A stretch of DNA of 52,251 nucleotides. Source: Pholiota molesta. Its lineage: Eukaryota; Basidiomycota; Agaricomycetes; Agaricales; Strophariaceae. Made by a program: the position numbers and the translations under genes. Below are positions 1 through 11,609 of this stretch, piece by piece. Below the pieces are notes generated by a model. That model had not been told where the DNA came from. It saw only the letters and a program-made list of their open reading frames with translations, and searched no databases. The stretch is taken from positions 1-52,251 of the forward strand of contig JACGCK010000278.1 of the NCBI GenBank assembly GCA_014925825.1, given 5' to 3'. Position 1 is the stretch's first letter, and each line of letters begins with the position of its first letter.

Positions 1-790
1 TTCCGTCCGCGGGGATGATAGCCGATAGATGTATTGAACAAGTGGCGATCGGGAGCAGGATGCTTTGTCCCGGCCATGTTGCGGACGGCGCGGTCGACAA
101 GATTTTCCGGTGAGATGATGGGTTTGGCTGAGAATTCCGTCAATGTAGTCACGTACTCCAAAGCTCGTCGCGTCGGTGGGGAAAAACGCGTCGCTTTCCG
201 CCTCACGCCAAGCTGCGACCAGTTCCAGGTTGGACACGTCGGAGTGGCTCAGTGTCACTGAGGCTGATCGTAGTCGATCCCACGGTCCAAGTTCTCTTTA
301 GTAGGCGCGACGAGGTAATGCCGAAACACTTGTCGAGTCGACGATTGCCTCGGGCGATGTTTCCCATTCGGAGCTGGGAAACCTGGGGGCGGGAAATGTT
401 GGATCCAACTTGACGTACTGATGTATTTCGAGAAGCCAAGATTCGTGTTCAGCGCAGCTCGGTTGAATCGTCGTCAGTAAGTTCGTTGGAACCATGGCAT
501 GTCGTTCGTACAATTTGCTTTGTTGTCGTCCGCTCCATCAGAACGATCCTCCGCTTCTTCGTCAATCCCGTCGTGGGTTTGTCGTTTTGGATGAGAATCT
601 TTCGAGAGGGATTCGACTCCTGTCGATAGCGGTTGCAGGCGCTCGAAAGGCTCGGCGCTTGTAGCCCGGTGGTGAGTCCTGCGGGCATGAGCTCTCGCCT
701 AGCTGCATCGGCGCGAGACCTGAAAGATTCATAATCCGAGTATCCGGAGAGCGGTTCCTCTGAGATCGTCCATGCTTTCCCATGCGAGAA
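1..790 (-). pseudogene. gag-like ORF, N-terminal part, frame-broken
   Basis: Minus-strand reading frames correspond to the gag of copy III (43749-44530): the segments around FPSSEWE, SSRLLKR and SDTEPLRRV are shared. The match continues past the point (about 495) where copy III is cut off, so this copy holds the upstream gag sequence that copy III lost. Upstream frames run to about 790 and are rich in Arg, Ser and Pro. The frame is broken repeatedly by one-base losses, so no intact protein can be read. The zinc-finger end lies beyond the window start. The exact start codon cannot be fixed. I infer a nucleic-acid-binding structural protein from the copy III homologue. Confidence 0.7.
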
Positions 791-1091
791 GTCACTTCGA
801 CGTGATGTAGGCGATTGTCCTGCTTCGAACTCCCTCTCTAAAAATCATTGAGGCGTCTGTTATATCGACAATGGCTCATTGTCGACTCGCGCTGATTCTC
901 CATTTCGCCATCGGGTGTCGGGATTGGACATTCGAGCATAGCTCGGTATCGGCATTCTGAGCAGTAGGCTCGGGGTTTCGGGCGCTTGGACTGTGATCCG
1001 CATCACATGATGGGTTTTCGTATGGGGATGTTCTGCGAAGATCTTCATATCATGTAAAAATGAGATGAGTGTAACGATGACGAAGTGAGAT

Positions 1092-1406
1092 GTTTTTGAG
1101 AGATGTCGAGCCTTGCAAATGGCGAGTGGAGGAAGAAAGAAGGGAGACAACAGGATGGAGTCAGTTTGTCTTAAAATTTCTTCTCCAGTTGGTCAATGCC
1201 GACGAAATTAATCCGCTGTGAACGACTTCTATTAAGGTAGGCAGACTCGCAATGAGCGGCGGACCACTCAGCGTGGCCGTCGATATATATTGCCGCCGGC
1301 CAGCGCAATTGGGGTATCCACACGGCCAGGCAGTGTGGGGAAATACGCATGTGATAACGAGCCTTGGTCGGTATAATTGGATAGAGTAATAATATTTAAA
1401 CCCGAT
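1092..1406 (-). repeat. 5' terminal repeat copy of the Ngaro/DIRS-type element
   Basis: On the minus strand this copies the block found at 36549-36874, 40340-40670 and elsewhere in the array. It begins at the TCGGGTTTAAAT end and runs to the GCAGAGGCTCG end, then carries about 17 bases shared with the next block before entering element-specific leader. Relative to the other copies it has lost single bases at a dozen or more places, often in homopolymers. Confidence 0.85.
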
Positions 1407-1436
1407 TAAATCTTCAATTTCCATAATGAGTCTTTT

Positions 1437-1496
1437 GAATGAATTTTGTCATATAAATTTTCCTTATAAAGAAAATTTATATGACAAATTCATTGA
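1437..1496. repeat. perfect-stem inverted repeat beside the retroelement end
   Basis: Two 17-base arms (1446-1462 and 1471-1487) are exact reverse complements around an 8-base loop. The stem extends outward to about 26 bases with one gap. It lies 30 bases outside the retroelement boundary in AT-rich DNA. It could be a short MITE-like footprint or a cruciform-prone target site. No terminator role is implied, since this is a Pol II genome. Confidence 0.8.
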
Positions 1497-3035
1497 AAAC
1501 TTCACATTCTGCAATCTACTAATTTTAACCAACTTTAACTCCAATTGTTCATGCGTTTTTTGACTCAAACAATTGTTGACATCCGGGAGTGGGTGTCCTT
1601 GAGTTGTGCCACGGCTGTGTTTGATTAGGGTTGAATTCGCAGTGCGTATTTTGGAGACACCAGACTGGCCGAAGCCCGAACCACGGCAGATGCGATATAG
1701 CAGGTCATATACACAGACTATGTTGAGCGCTTTCGACCAAACGTGACGTCGAGTGGAAGAAGCAGGCTCAGAGGGTGAAGTTGTCATTGTCAGAACAGTG
1801 TCACTGTCAGAATCCCACAGAAGGATCGGCATGCATCTGCGTGCAGGTTAGCCGTTGAGTGGTTCTATTTCGAAGCAGAAGATGCCTCAGCTTTACCAAG
1901 AAACGACACTAATCTATGTAGACATTTCAATTCAATTGAAGGGCAGTTCGATGATATATACATGAGTATGTATGTCGTTTGTGCAACTATTTACACTGCT
2001 GGGACTCGAGCGCTAAAGCCTGAGAACGATGCGAGACAAAGTGCGAGAGTCGGAGTGTCAGAACCTCCGAATTGCTCCGAACCCATTTTTAGCCCTCTTC
2101 GACCATGCACATTTGCTATGTACCACAAGGTTTACAGTCTCCAGTCGCCTCCGAGTCCCACACCCACCAGATTCAAAACACAGGAATATACCCCAGCTCC
2201 AAGTGAGTCGTGTACCAATTATCGGAGCTCTGATAAGTCACAAGTAACATTTGTGACATCTATGTGTGTCGCTCTCGTATTTCATTCCTAGGCTCGCACT
2301 CAGCAACAAATCGCCGTTTCAACCGCCAATATTGGCCAGATCTGAGACGAGTATTTTCAGAAAGGTCAAAGTCTAGATCAGGTAAACCCTCAAGGGCCTT
2401 AAAACGTCACATTTAGTAAGTAGTCCAGTCTATTTCGTGCATTTGAGCGCAAACTGAGCAATTGAGATGGAAGAATCTACACAGTCGATGAACAGGCTGA
2501 AAAATATGAGCCTGACTTTTGAGGGCAGTAGTCGTAAGTTACGAATGAGATTTTGCGCACAAGTTACATAAAAACTACACGATAGTGCCCTAGTTCCATG
2601 AGACGCACCCGAGTCGTGCCCATATTGATAAACGCTGCCTTGTCTTTTTCACTGCGGGGAGTGTGACGACTGCTGTGCCATCGGTGAAATGAACCGCAGG
2701 AGAAACGGATTGGGCTTCTGTATGAGATTTTGAATGAGGAGGCGGTGATGGATCGTCGTCCGGAATATTTGCCATATCTCAACCACTGAAGCACTACGGC
2801 TGCACGTCTCACATACTGCGCATCTATTGGTATTTGGCTTGTGGGTGTGCTTCAAATATTGTACACCACATATCTAGCGGGTACGAAACAAGGTCCGTTC
2901 AGTGGGCTAACAAATAAACGGTAAACTTACCTTGATGTACTCCAAGCTATCCTGAGCAAACTTTTCATTTTGTTGATGTTTCGGGATGGACATACTGAAG
3001 GGTGCGCTCTCGCAAGGTCCTAGCAAGATCCAAAT
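1497..3035. other. no recognisable gene
   Basis: AT-leaning sequence with only short open frames on both strands. The longest, 1464-1832 minus, overlaps the palindrome and resembles nothing I know. I see no conserved motif, tRNA or repeat here. Confidence 0.5.
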
Positions 3036-3680
3036 CTATCGAGCTGTGGGAGAGTAAGTTCTGGAACCCAAATTGTTTGCCGCCATATTCCTCCGGTGAC
3101 TTCGACATTCGACGAGTCCTAAACTATCCATTTCCGAATTTGTGAGGATAGTTTGTTGCTCTTCTGGCCTGAATATTGCGTAAATAGATGAACCAATTCT
3201 TTTGTAATCGAACCCAAGCGGATATGACTTACTTAGCCCAAAAGGATTCGGACTATTTGCTTCGCCAGAGCTGCATAGCTTCCTCCAACGTCCACGTAAT
3301 ACTGCCCAGACTCGGCTTTGCATTGGGAGAACGGTAAGGAAAATTCCGACTCGCCATATTCTACATCGCCAAAGCCTCCTCTCTTAGTCCCAGGGGTTGA
3401 CTTCAGAATGGGTTTTTCGTGTATCTTCAACAGTTTCTGATCCACTTTACGGAGCTCTTCGAGCTCTGTGGCGATCTACTTGCCCCTTTGAGCAACAACC
3501 GAAACAAGCACGAGATTCCAGTGATTTGGATGAAAAAAGAGAGCAGGAATGTAGGCCTTTAGGGTAGGGGGATACTGCACAAGCTTATCAAAAAAGGCAC
3601 AGAACTCGTTTTGAAACCGAGGAAAGATATCCGAGCGACTTTCTCCCTTGAACATATAGGTAATAGATATGAGCGCTTCA
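3036..3680 (-). other. coding-like remnant, unrecognised
   Basis: Minus-strand frames with coding-like composition follow the NLR remnant. One piece (about 3665-3490) includes PALFFHPNHWNLVLV. A second (3445-3233) ends at a GTAAGT-type donor, and a third (about 3230-3036) could be its next exon. The first two pieces are separated by an in-frame stop near 3480, so this is either two exons without a good splice site or a broken gene. I do not recognise the family. It may be the C-terminal part of the NLR at 3683-5352 or an unrelated gene remnant. Confidence 0.3.
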
Positions 3681-3682
3681 CA

Positions 3683-5352
3683 TCAAAAATAACAAATAAG
3701 TTTGACCGACCTGTTGCTTCGAACATTCAAAGAATATACTCCATCGAGTCGCATACAGATCGGAGGCATCACTAATTCTCTCCAATAATGCACCAAGATT
3801 GAAAGCGGCCAGGCAATTTGAAATCTCAGCACAAGGGGGAGATTTATGGCAATGAGAAACGAAGGAGTGAATACAACGATTGAGATGGAAGTTATTGATT
3901 TGAACGCGGGATAATCAACAATGACCCCAAGCCAGCGTTGACAGAGCCAAATGTGTCCTTGCGTCGAATCAATATATAGGTCGTGAGATCGGGATTGGTT
4001 CATGAGAAAGTCGTAAAGTGAGGCGTGATGTATGCGTAGGACGGAGTTTTCACCGGGGGGTGGAACAAGCAGCAGTGAATGCATATCCATCAGTGCTCTT
4101 TGCACATCGAAGCCAAGAAGCTGTTCAACCACATCTACTCTCAATTTGTCACTGTAATCATCTGCGAGCACAAGTAGCGTTAACACCTGGAGGACCTGTT
4201 GGAGGTCATCTACTGCGGAGAGTATGATAGAATACAGGGCGTCTAGAGCTGCGAAAGGTGTTTCTTTGCCCGCATCAGATAAGCCAAGAATGATGTTCAA
4301 CCGATGCGCGGGATGGCGGCGGGGGGAGTCGATGAACTTCATTACAGTAGCTGCGAAAATAAACTGACCGGACGAGTTCTTCACAAGCTGTCCGATTTCG
4401 CTCACTGTTGGCCATGTATCAGCGAGCGTGGTCCCCAACCCGAGTTGATTTTGTCGGACTTCTTGAAATTTAGAATTAAGGTAGAGTCGAATGTCATCGT
4501 CCGCCTGGTAGTTGTTATCCAGGAATAACCCTCTCATGAGGGAGTTGAGGGGCCTCTGTTTGAACGTTTGGCGTATTTCGAATTCTGGTCGACTAGCGAT
4601 AAGAAAGATGAGTGGGATGTGTTGCAGTTTAGCAGCGGCAGCTCCTAGCACATTGAGGAAATTTGCCTGTGATTTACCGTCAGGCCCGCATTCATCAACA
4701 CCATCGACAACCGCAACCCGCGGTATATTTGGTAAAGGATTCGGCTCGGATGTCAGAGGCGCGATCACCAGCACTTGCATTTGTACTGAGAGGGAGCGAG
4801 AAAAGATAGTGGGGTCTCGCTCAATCGCTGAGAGAATTGGGTCGCTTATCTGGGGCATAGATAGCAAGAGCTGGTAGGCAAGAGTCGCGACAAACCGGGA
4901 AGAATCGTTTCGTCCAGCAACCGCACGCGAGAAGAAGAATGACGCAGCAAGGAGGCCCTCCTCCTCGCACTCCTCCGCGATGCTTCGCTCGATGGCAGTT
5001 TTTCCAGCGCCCGCGGGCCCATACAGCCATATGACAACTTTGCGTTCGGCTTCGGGGCCTTGATCCATTCCATTAGATTTCGGCGGATAGCTAAGCGAGT
5101 TTGTGGATGGCACCGCGGGGATCGCCCTGCTCCGCCGCATTATGAAAAGCACCTCCAGCGATGTTGCGAATAAGAAGCTTCAAGCCTATGTCATATTATT
5201 TAAAAGTTCTTTCCACTAACAAAGTGCTTACCAGGACGTTCGGGGTTTTGTGCATAGAGGTGCATACCGCCATGAACGGCTGTGAATGCTCCCCCGTGGA
5301 TATTGATGCCATTTGCACCCGGAAAGAATTGAGAGCTTCCTTCTGAGAACAT
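3683..5352 (-). pseudogene. NACHT-domain NLR-like gene, frame-broken
   Basis: This resembles the large basidiomycete family of NACHT NTPases thought to act in non-self recognition. Exon 1 (5352-5232) starts at ATG and carries the family's short N-terminal region (INIHGGAFTAVHGG). A GTAAGC donor and a 44-base intron lead to exon 2 at 5185. Exon 2 reads GAFHNAAEQGD, then the conserved CHPQTR and MEWI segment in a different frame, then VIWLYGPAGAGKTAI (Walker A) in the third frame. From there one open frame runs to 3683 with the Walker B-like VVDGVDECG and sensor-like IASRPEFEIR. So two frame changes lie between about 5125 and 5035. The C-terminal end has no recognisable repeat domain. It is either a pseudogene or a gene with two consensus indels. 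Confidence 0.8.
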
Positions 5353-6058
5353 GAAGCTAGAGATTGAGGATTGTCGAAGGCGTACCCACAACAGCTGGAC
5401 TCACACTACCATGAGTCGATGCCTGTCGATGCTGCTTTGATTCATTGAATGAGGGGCTTGCTTGTATTTTGCTACTTGTCTCTGTTGTACCTTGTTGCAT
5501 CACGCTGGGAAGTTCTGTCAAAGCACACTGCCTTTCTACGACATGAGGCAGTATGGATTCTGGGAATGTCCAACATACATGCGGCCTGGGAGGCTTGTGT
5601 GGAATCTGGATTCTGGTACAGACGCCGCGTCCTTCGTGGAAACAAGAAGCACTGAGTGACACTCTTCATCAACATCACCTGTGTATTCCTGCTGTTGTGT
5701 CAAATATGAATACCCTCCGCACAGCTGGGGTCCCACATCCAACCTCGTGGCCATTGTCAATAACTAATCGAACGAAAACCTTCACAACTCCTAAGTTATG
5801 CCCCAAATGACTTTCCCTTCCCGACTTACCAATGTGCTGTCATTGAAGAGGAACTTTCGCACTAAGTCCCTTCAAAAGAAAGAGATTAGCAAGAAGGAAT
5901 CCCGAAGTCGGCTCAAGCGAGCGAATTTCGCAATCTTGTTATCGACATGCTTCCCCTTCCGGTCCTTGGCCATGGCTTGATTTAGGGGATGGTTGGTGCT
6001 CGAGTTCTGTATCTCTTGTTCAAATTTTAATTGCTGACCTACATTCTGAATTGAACAG
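5353..6058. other. intergenic or unresolved 5' exons of the CorA-like gene
   Basis: Short plus-strand frames at 5462-5659 and 5798-5980 could be 5' exons of the gene starting at 6059, which opens with a clear intron acceptor. I cannot link them by convincing splice sites, so the start codon of the next gene is not placed. Confidence 0.4.
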
Positions 6059-8279
6059 ACGTCGATCGACTGCAGCTCGAATCTTCACTACCACCCATCC
6101 CTCCTCTCTGCGACCATACGACCTGTGATGGTTGCTATACGAGCTACCCGCAGTCCCATTTTCCGAATTGGACCTATGAACAAGTGGTTAAGAGCAAGAT
6201 CTACGCAGCCATTCACGATTATGATCGCGAAAAGACATGTATTCTCCATCGAGTCGATGTCGATATCAATGGGTTTTTCACAAATCCTGGACCGATAGTT
6301 GCATCGCCTGGTCAGGAAGCTGTCATTTGGGATCAGCTGATACAGGATGAGGTTGCTTATTATTTTACTCTCTGATATATCATGATTGACAATTCTATGA
6401 TAGAGACCTGCCGGAATACGCGTTCGAGCTATGTTTATCGAGCATATGTCGGGGTCTATTCTTCAGATACTGGGAGCGAAGTGAGCAATGTCTGCCTTCT
6501 GTCATAGCCTCCTTGATAAACGTTTGCAGATATAACGTTGAGCCTTTCTTCTGGTCGTCTTCGTTGAATTGGATACCATCTCGATTTCAAGAAAAAATCA
6601 AGCCAGGCATTGGAGATCGTGAGTAACGGTGTCGCTGCGAGACGTGCCTTTCCTATTGATAACCACTACCTTCCACGTAGACATAACCGTGACTTTGACT
6701 TTCCTACGGTCAATGTCTGGTCACAACCGTGATGCTCTGGATTTCAACGCCGCATATTCAAAGTTACAAAGTTTCATGAATGATAGTCTCCTAGGTATGA
6801 AGCCTCATTCTGGTACATTCGCACATTCCCGTCTCAATGGTTCTTACCTTCCAGGCTCGCAAAACATCGATCCTCAGGCCCCCCTGGCTCTATATTCCAG
6901 TTCATGTTCATATATCATCTATAGGTCGAGTCTAACAGTGGTTCTCATAGATGATCGTCTTCTTGTGATGGACCTTTTGGCTGTCCATCTCATCCGTAAC
7001 AAAAACGGCAGCACCATAATTTCTTTGCATCCCAGTCTAAGACTACCGACTACCTCTGCTCCGTTCTTACATGAACGTGTTCGCTTGTCCGGTGCGTAAC
7101 AATCCAATATTGCTCATTTGAATGTTTGTTAACGGTGCTCTAGCACGAAATCCATACTGGAACAATATTTTCCAAAAGTCGCCAGACCCAACATTTGTCT
7201 TACTTATCTTTCTTTGGCACACTATGTACGCCTGGGACGAAGCGCTAGAAAATCTCTATGACCATATTTTCTATTTAGTGAGTTGTGACAGCGTAAATCA
7301 GGTCCCAATTCATCTGCTTATTTATATCCCAACTCTTTAAAGGAAACTCGCGTTATCACAACGGCGGAAATGCCTCTCACTCGCGAACTCCACATCATCC
7401 GTGCCCACCACCTGCACTACACATCCCTATTGGACGACTTCCGGAAACACGTTATCTTCATCCGCGACACGCACAACCCTGCCATGGCATCGTTTCCAGA
7501 CGAAGTTCGTAAAGACAGCAAATCGATTATGCACCGGGAGTGCGAGAACCTTTTGACGGAGTGCAAACGCCTGAAAGGCGAGCTGCATATGCAGGAACGT
7601 AGGGTAAAGAACGTGATGGGGCTGGTTAGTCTCCTCCTTGAGTCAAGCGGAACCTTATACTTATATTTGTCCTCTTACAGGTGTTCAGCAGCTTGAATAT
7701 TCTCGACAGTCGACGCATGAGGAAAGTGAAGGAAGCTGCCGCACGCGATAGTGCTGGTGAGTTGCATGCTTCTAGCCAAAGAACTGCGCCAACTGAGTTT
7801 CACACATTGATACACCCTTCGATAGCTGTATGTGTCTATAATGTCTCTTCCGTATTGAATTTGGATATATTGTACTGATAGCTCTCCTTCAGATGATAGA
7901 AGTTAAGTATATCTTACTGGTCTTCCTACCTGCCTCTTTTATCGCGGTATGTATCGCAGGTCGAGATTCTATCCTTTAAGCTGACCAACACTTTACCCAG
8001 GCTGCTTTCCGTATGAACATCAGCGAACTCGACCCCGGAGCTATTGCCACGCTGCCAATTTTCATTGCCATCGTCATTTCCTTCACTATCATCACTGTAT
8101 GGCTGATAATGACCATCCAAAGTCCCTACGTCTTCCCCGAGAACGCGAGCTTTTTGCAGCGGCTCGGTTGGCCAATGCACCTATACAGAAACATGGCGAA
8201 GAAAAAGGCATTACGCCAACATTATACCGTCGACATCCCCGCGCACAGCTTGAATAGTGAATACACTACCATTTTCTGA
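6059..8279 (+). CDS. CorA-like Mg2+ transporter-domain membrane protein (5' end unresolved)
   Basis: Ten or so short exons splice into a roughly 500-residue C-terminal protein typical of an agaric family with a CorA-like domain. Recognisable segments in order are YNVEPFFWSSSLNWIPSRFQ, HITVTLTFLR, DRLLVMDLLAVHLIR, WNNIFQKSPDPTFVLLIFLW, LHYTSLLDDFRK and VFLPASFIAAAFRMN. Two C-terminal membrane helices follow the CorA layout: one at about 7915-8010, and LPIFIAIVISFTIITVWLIM at about 8052-8111. Introns I could phase include 6352-6403 and the one ending just before 7905 (acceptor GATGATAG). The conserved Gly-Met-Asn signature of CorA channels reads Arg-Met-Asn here. The family is predicted to move divalent cations, but for this fungal branch transport is inferred, not shown. 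The first exon opens at an acceptor, so the N-terminus is missing from this model. Confidence 0.85.
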
Positions 8280-8740
8280 AATTTATACCCACTTATGCTT
8301 TGCACGCTTTGTATGTTATTTTTCTGGGACATCAAGACTTCATATATCATACCTTAAGTTTTGTTTTAAGTAGTCCCATCTATGTCTCGCAGGTAAGCGC
8401 CCATCGAGCAATCGTGACTCACGGGCTCTCTCTCAGTCTCTCATAGACCGGTAGCCGGCCTCTCTATGAACAAAGCTCGATAATCGCCAGATTCATCTCT
8501 GGGCAGGTCGGACATCGGGCTAGGGCTCTTAACCGCTTGCCGCCTGTGCGAGCCCACTGCGTACTCAGACATCATGTGACCGCGGTTTTAATTGGCGCGG
8601 TGCAATGGCTTGGCGCGGCCTTCCAACTTGTTGTCTTCAAATATTCGACCTTCTGCTCACCATCAAAGTTTCAAAGCTTCACCGTTTGCTCGACACGGAT
8701 TAATCTACGCGACTCGATCAGTAGATTCAGAATCTCTCAA
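8280..8740. other. intergenic
   Basis: 3' flank of the CorA-like gene and promoter region of the F-box gene. No motif stands out. Confidence 0.5.
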
Positions 8741-10557
8741 ATGACAGTAGCCTTTCCCATCCAGAACGCTCCGATTCTTTCTTTGCCCAAGGAGGTGCTT
8801 TTGAGGATTTTCGAGGAGGTGTACTACGCGTCTTGCAAAATCCCCCTCGAAAACGAACCCACGAGTAGATTGGCGGACGCATCCCTCTTCCCGCAATGCA
8901 TTGCCAAAGTCTGCAAGTCATGGGAAGTGATAGTGCGCTCCATACCGTTATTTGCCACCCGCGTCATAGTGTTCGTTGACGAGCCGATCGTGCTCGACGA
9001 GCTGAAAAGAGGATTCGAAGACTCAAAATCCCTCCTCATCAAAGTTTTCGTTGTGCGCAAGGATTATCCGGCAGCACCTGACCCGATGGAGAAGTCAATC
9101 GCGAGGGTTGTGGTGAAAGCACTTGCTCCTCACATCGCACGGTGTCAGGTCGTGATATTCGATCTCTTGCAGAGTTCATCCCTACCACATATCACGCAAT
9201 TCTCTGGCAAGGCGGCCAAGCTACGTACGCTGCGGATGAAGTGTCGAATCGCCGACACGGACGAAGATATGCGTCTGGTTTCTCGCCAAACGTTGTTATC
9301 CCAACCCAAGCCATTCCTGTGTCCAAGACTTCAGTGCCTAGATATGCACGGGCACATTTTCGTGGAGGCCTTGCGCATTCCACAGTGGGAAGAGAGCATT
9401 CGCCAGCTCAGCCAGAAGGAGCTGACGATATCGCATATACGCGGGTTCGCCGCCAATGAATTCGACCTGCGGGCGCTGATAACCGCGATTTCGAAGATGG
9501 GCCACCTCACGCGCCTCAAGCTGTCCAACATCGAACTTGACATTACTTCCTGTCTCAGCCGTCCTGCTCGAACCATATACGTTCAAAACTTTGATTTCGA
9601 GGGCCTTTCGCGGGATTTTTTGACGGGCTTCACCGCTGCGTACGACAACCAAATCGATGTTAGCCGCCTCGTTATGCGGAAATGTGGAATTGGGAAGATC
9701 AAGTTCTTTCCCAGTTGGGACTTGGTACTGGAAGACATTGATGCTGAAGAGGACCTTATAGAGTTTATCAATCTTTGGGACGGGTTCAGCGTCCATCTCA
9801 AGAACTGCCCGGGCTTGGACGACCGATTCTTACAACGACTGGCCATGATTAACCCATGCAATGACTGTTTCTATGCGCAAACTCTAAGACAACTGAACTT
9901 CAAGATTCCGTCACCTTCGTCAAGTATATCTGTGGACGCCCTCAAACAGCTAGTGTTAACGAGGATGGAACTATCTGCCAGTCCCAAGTATCATCCCCTG
10001 TTGAGTACAAAGCCACTTCCGATACATTCTTTATACGTTTCAGGTCCTGGAGCACCAGAACTCTCACTCGAGGATAAAATTTGGTTTCAGGAACGTATAG
10101 AATGCTTTTTATGGGACACGGCACCTCCTAGACCCTGTGCTTCACCGATCATTGAAGGAGATTGCATGGAGTGGGACTTCTCTACGGTGATTATTTATCG
10201 GCGTCCATTAAATTGTGTGCGTTCACCTAACTTGATCCATCTTCCAGTTTGATGATTCCCAACTCGAGGCTCTGATTCCCCCTCCCACTCAACTTATGGA
10301 ATCTCAGGAATTGAGTTGCTCAAGTCCAGCGCTGACTGCTATCGATGATTCCGTAAGAAATTATCAATTCCCATCACCATTCAACTCTAAACCTTGTTGA
10401 ATGGAGCTGCAGGATGAATCCTCTTCGACCACGTCGCAGTCCTTCGTTATATACGATGATTATTGCGGGCCAGGATGGTCTCAGGCAGATGTGCGTTTAC
10501 GCTCTCACCATCGTTTAATATTTTCTCTGACGACGTGATTAGCTGCTGTGTGTATGA
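8741..10557 (+). CDS. F-box domain protein
   Basis: The first ATG in the long frame (8741) gives MTVAFPIQNAP followed at once by an F-box core, ILSLPKEVLLRIFEEV. The first exon is about 500 codons. Three short exons complete the gene: introns with donors GTGCGT (near 10217), GTAAGA (near 10350) and GTGCGT (near 10491) keep the frame to a TGA at 10555-10557. The middle region has scattered leucine-rich stretches (LRTLRMKC, LTRLKLSNIEL, LVMRKCGIG) that suggest weak LRR-like repeats. F-box proteins recruit substrates to SCF ubiquitin ligases. Agaricomycetes have large, fast-evolving families of them and the substrate here is unknown. The tail is acidic and Ser-rich. No frame breaks are seen. Confidence 0.85.
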
Positions 10558-11060
10558 ACTACTTGTGTTTTCTGTGTGGACTCGCAAAATTTCGCTCATA
10601 CATCAATATGTACTCAAGTATAAAAGTAAACTCTGGCATTTAAACTAAATACTTTCCAGATGCTCTCTCTATGATCCTAATTTGATTCTAGTGTTGTCCT
10701 AGTGGTCGCATTCTCATTGCATTCTCATCGCATTCTGTTTGCATTCTGTTGATATTCAGAATTCTAATCACTGTTTTCTGACTATTGTTTAGACTTGTAT
10801 AACAGTAGCTGTAATTTAAAGAGTGCCGGGAGTCGGGACATTCTTGGAGTTGTTACTGTACGTCAATACCAAATCAATGGGGATGGAACAATTGGAAAAC
10901 CTCTGGCAAACCTCAGCAAACCTCCTCCATTGACTCGGACAACGGTGAATGTGTATTGTCGTATTTGTCAAAGGCTTCAACAACCCTGCTCAGGCACCCA
11001 TTTGTTCGCCAACAAGTCCGACAACGTCCACCAGCACACCTCCTACGCACATCTTGAACG
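10558..11060. other. intergenic
   Basis: Between the F-box gene and the Asterix gene. It contains a short imperfect repeat of a GCATTCT-type heptamer at 10705-10750. No gene is seen. Confidence 0.5.
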
Positions 11061-11609
11061 ATGTCCAGCATCAAAGATGACCCTCGCGACGCCTCGCTCG
11101 AGACAACCTACGTCACGCCGAAAACCTGGTTTCGCGATACCAACGGTACGTCTTCTCATGTGCTGAAGACATGAATCGCATATACTCTGAGAACTGACGC
11201 ATATACTTACATTTTGTAGATGGACTGGGTGCCTCGGGCATGTTCCTGTCGGGTCTGATTATGGTGACGAGGAATAGGTGCGTACCTCCTGCTCCTGATG
11301 CTCCTTCGCGCGCTGGCGCATGAGGGTCCACACACCGGTTTTGACACACGAGCGTTTTCTCTTCCAATTAGGTACCTCGCATGGCCCTCTGTACTTTTCG
11401 GGATCAACAACATGATTAACACGCATCCCCTGCGCGCGAAGGAGGGCGGTTCTGGGTGGTCGAATGTGGCGTACGTGTTTTCCACTTCATGCACCGCGTG
11501 CGGTTCAGTTAGGGGTCTGACCGAGTTTCGTTTTGGCAGACTATGTTTCTCTGCGCTTTTCGCGTCTTATATCCCTTTATTCATTATCACGAATACGCCC
11601 AAGGTATAG
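11061..11609 (+). CDS. Asterix / WDR83OS-family (UPF0139) PAT-complex subunit
   Basis: Four exons encode about 100 residues, the usual size of this family. The start is MSSIKDDPRD. Introns with GTACGT, GTGCGT and GTACGT donors join DTN to DGLGASGMFLSGLIM, then NR to YLAWPSVLFGINNMIN, then SNVA to LCFSALFASYIPLFI, ending at TAG 11607-11609. The two or three hydrophobic segments and the NTHP turn match the small ER membrane protein Asterix. In animals Asterix pairs with CCDC47 in the PAT complex, an intramembrane chaperone for multipass proteins. A similar role in this fungus is inferred by homology. Confidence 0.85.

Larger units (their letters stand above)
1..1412 (-). mobile_element. 5' end of a Ngaro/DIRS-type retroelement (gag plus terminal repeat)
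   Basis: Read on the minus strand, this is terminal repeat, then a leader of about 300 bases, then gag running off the window start. It matches the gag of the copy at 43.7-44.4 kb and the terminal repeats of the 36-52 kb array. Here the terminal repeat points the same way as gag, as expected for split direct repeats (known for Ngaro and PAT elements). The element starts near 1406, at the sequence where the copy at 36549 also starts, so this is probably the true 5' boundary. Differences from the other copies are almost all single-base losses with few substitutions, so this copy may be young but poorly sequenced rather than old. Confidence 0.85.
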
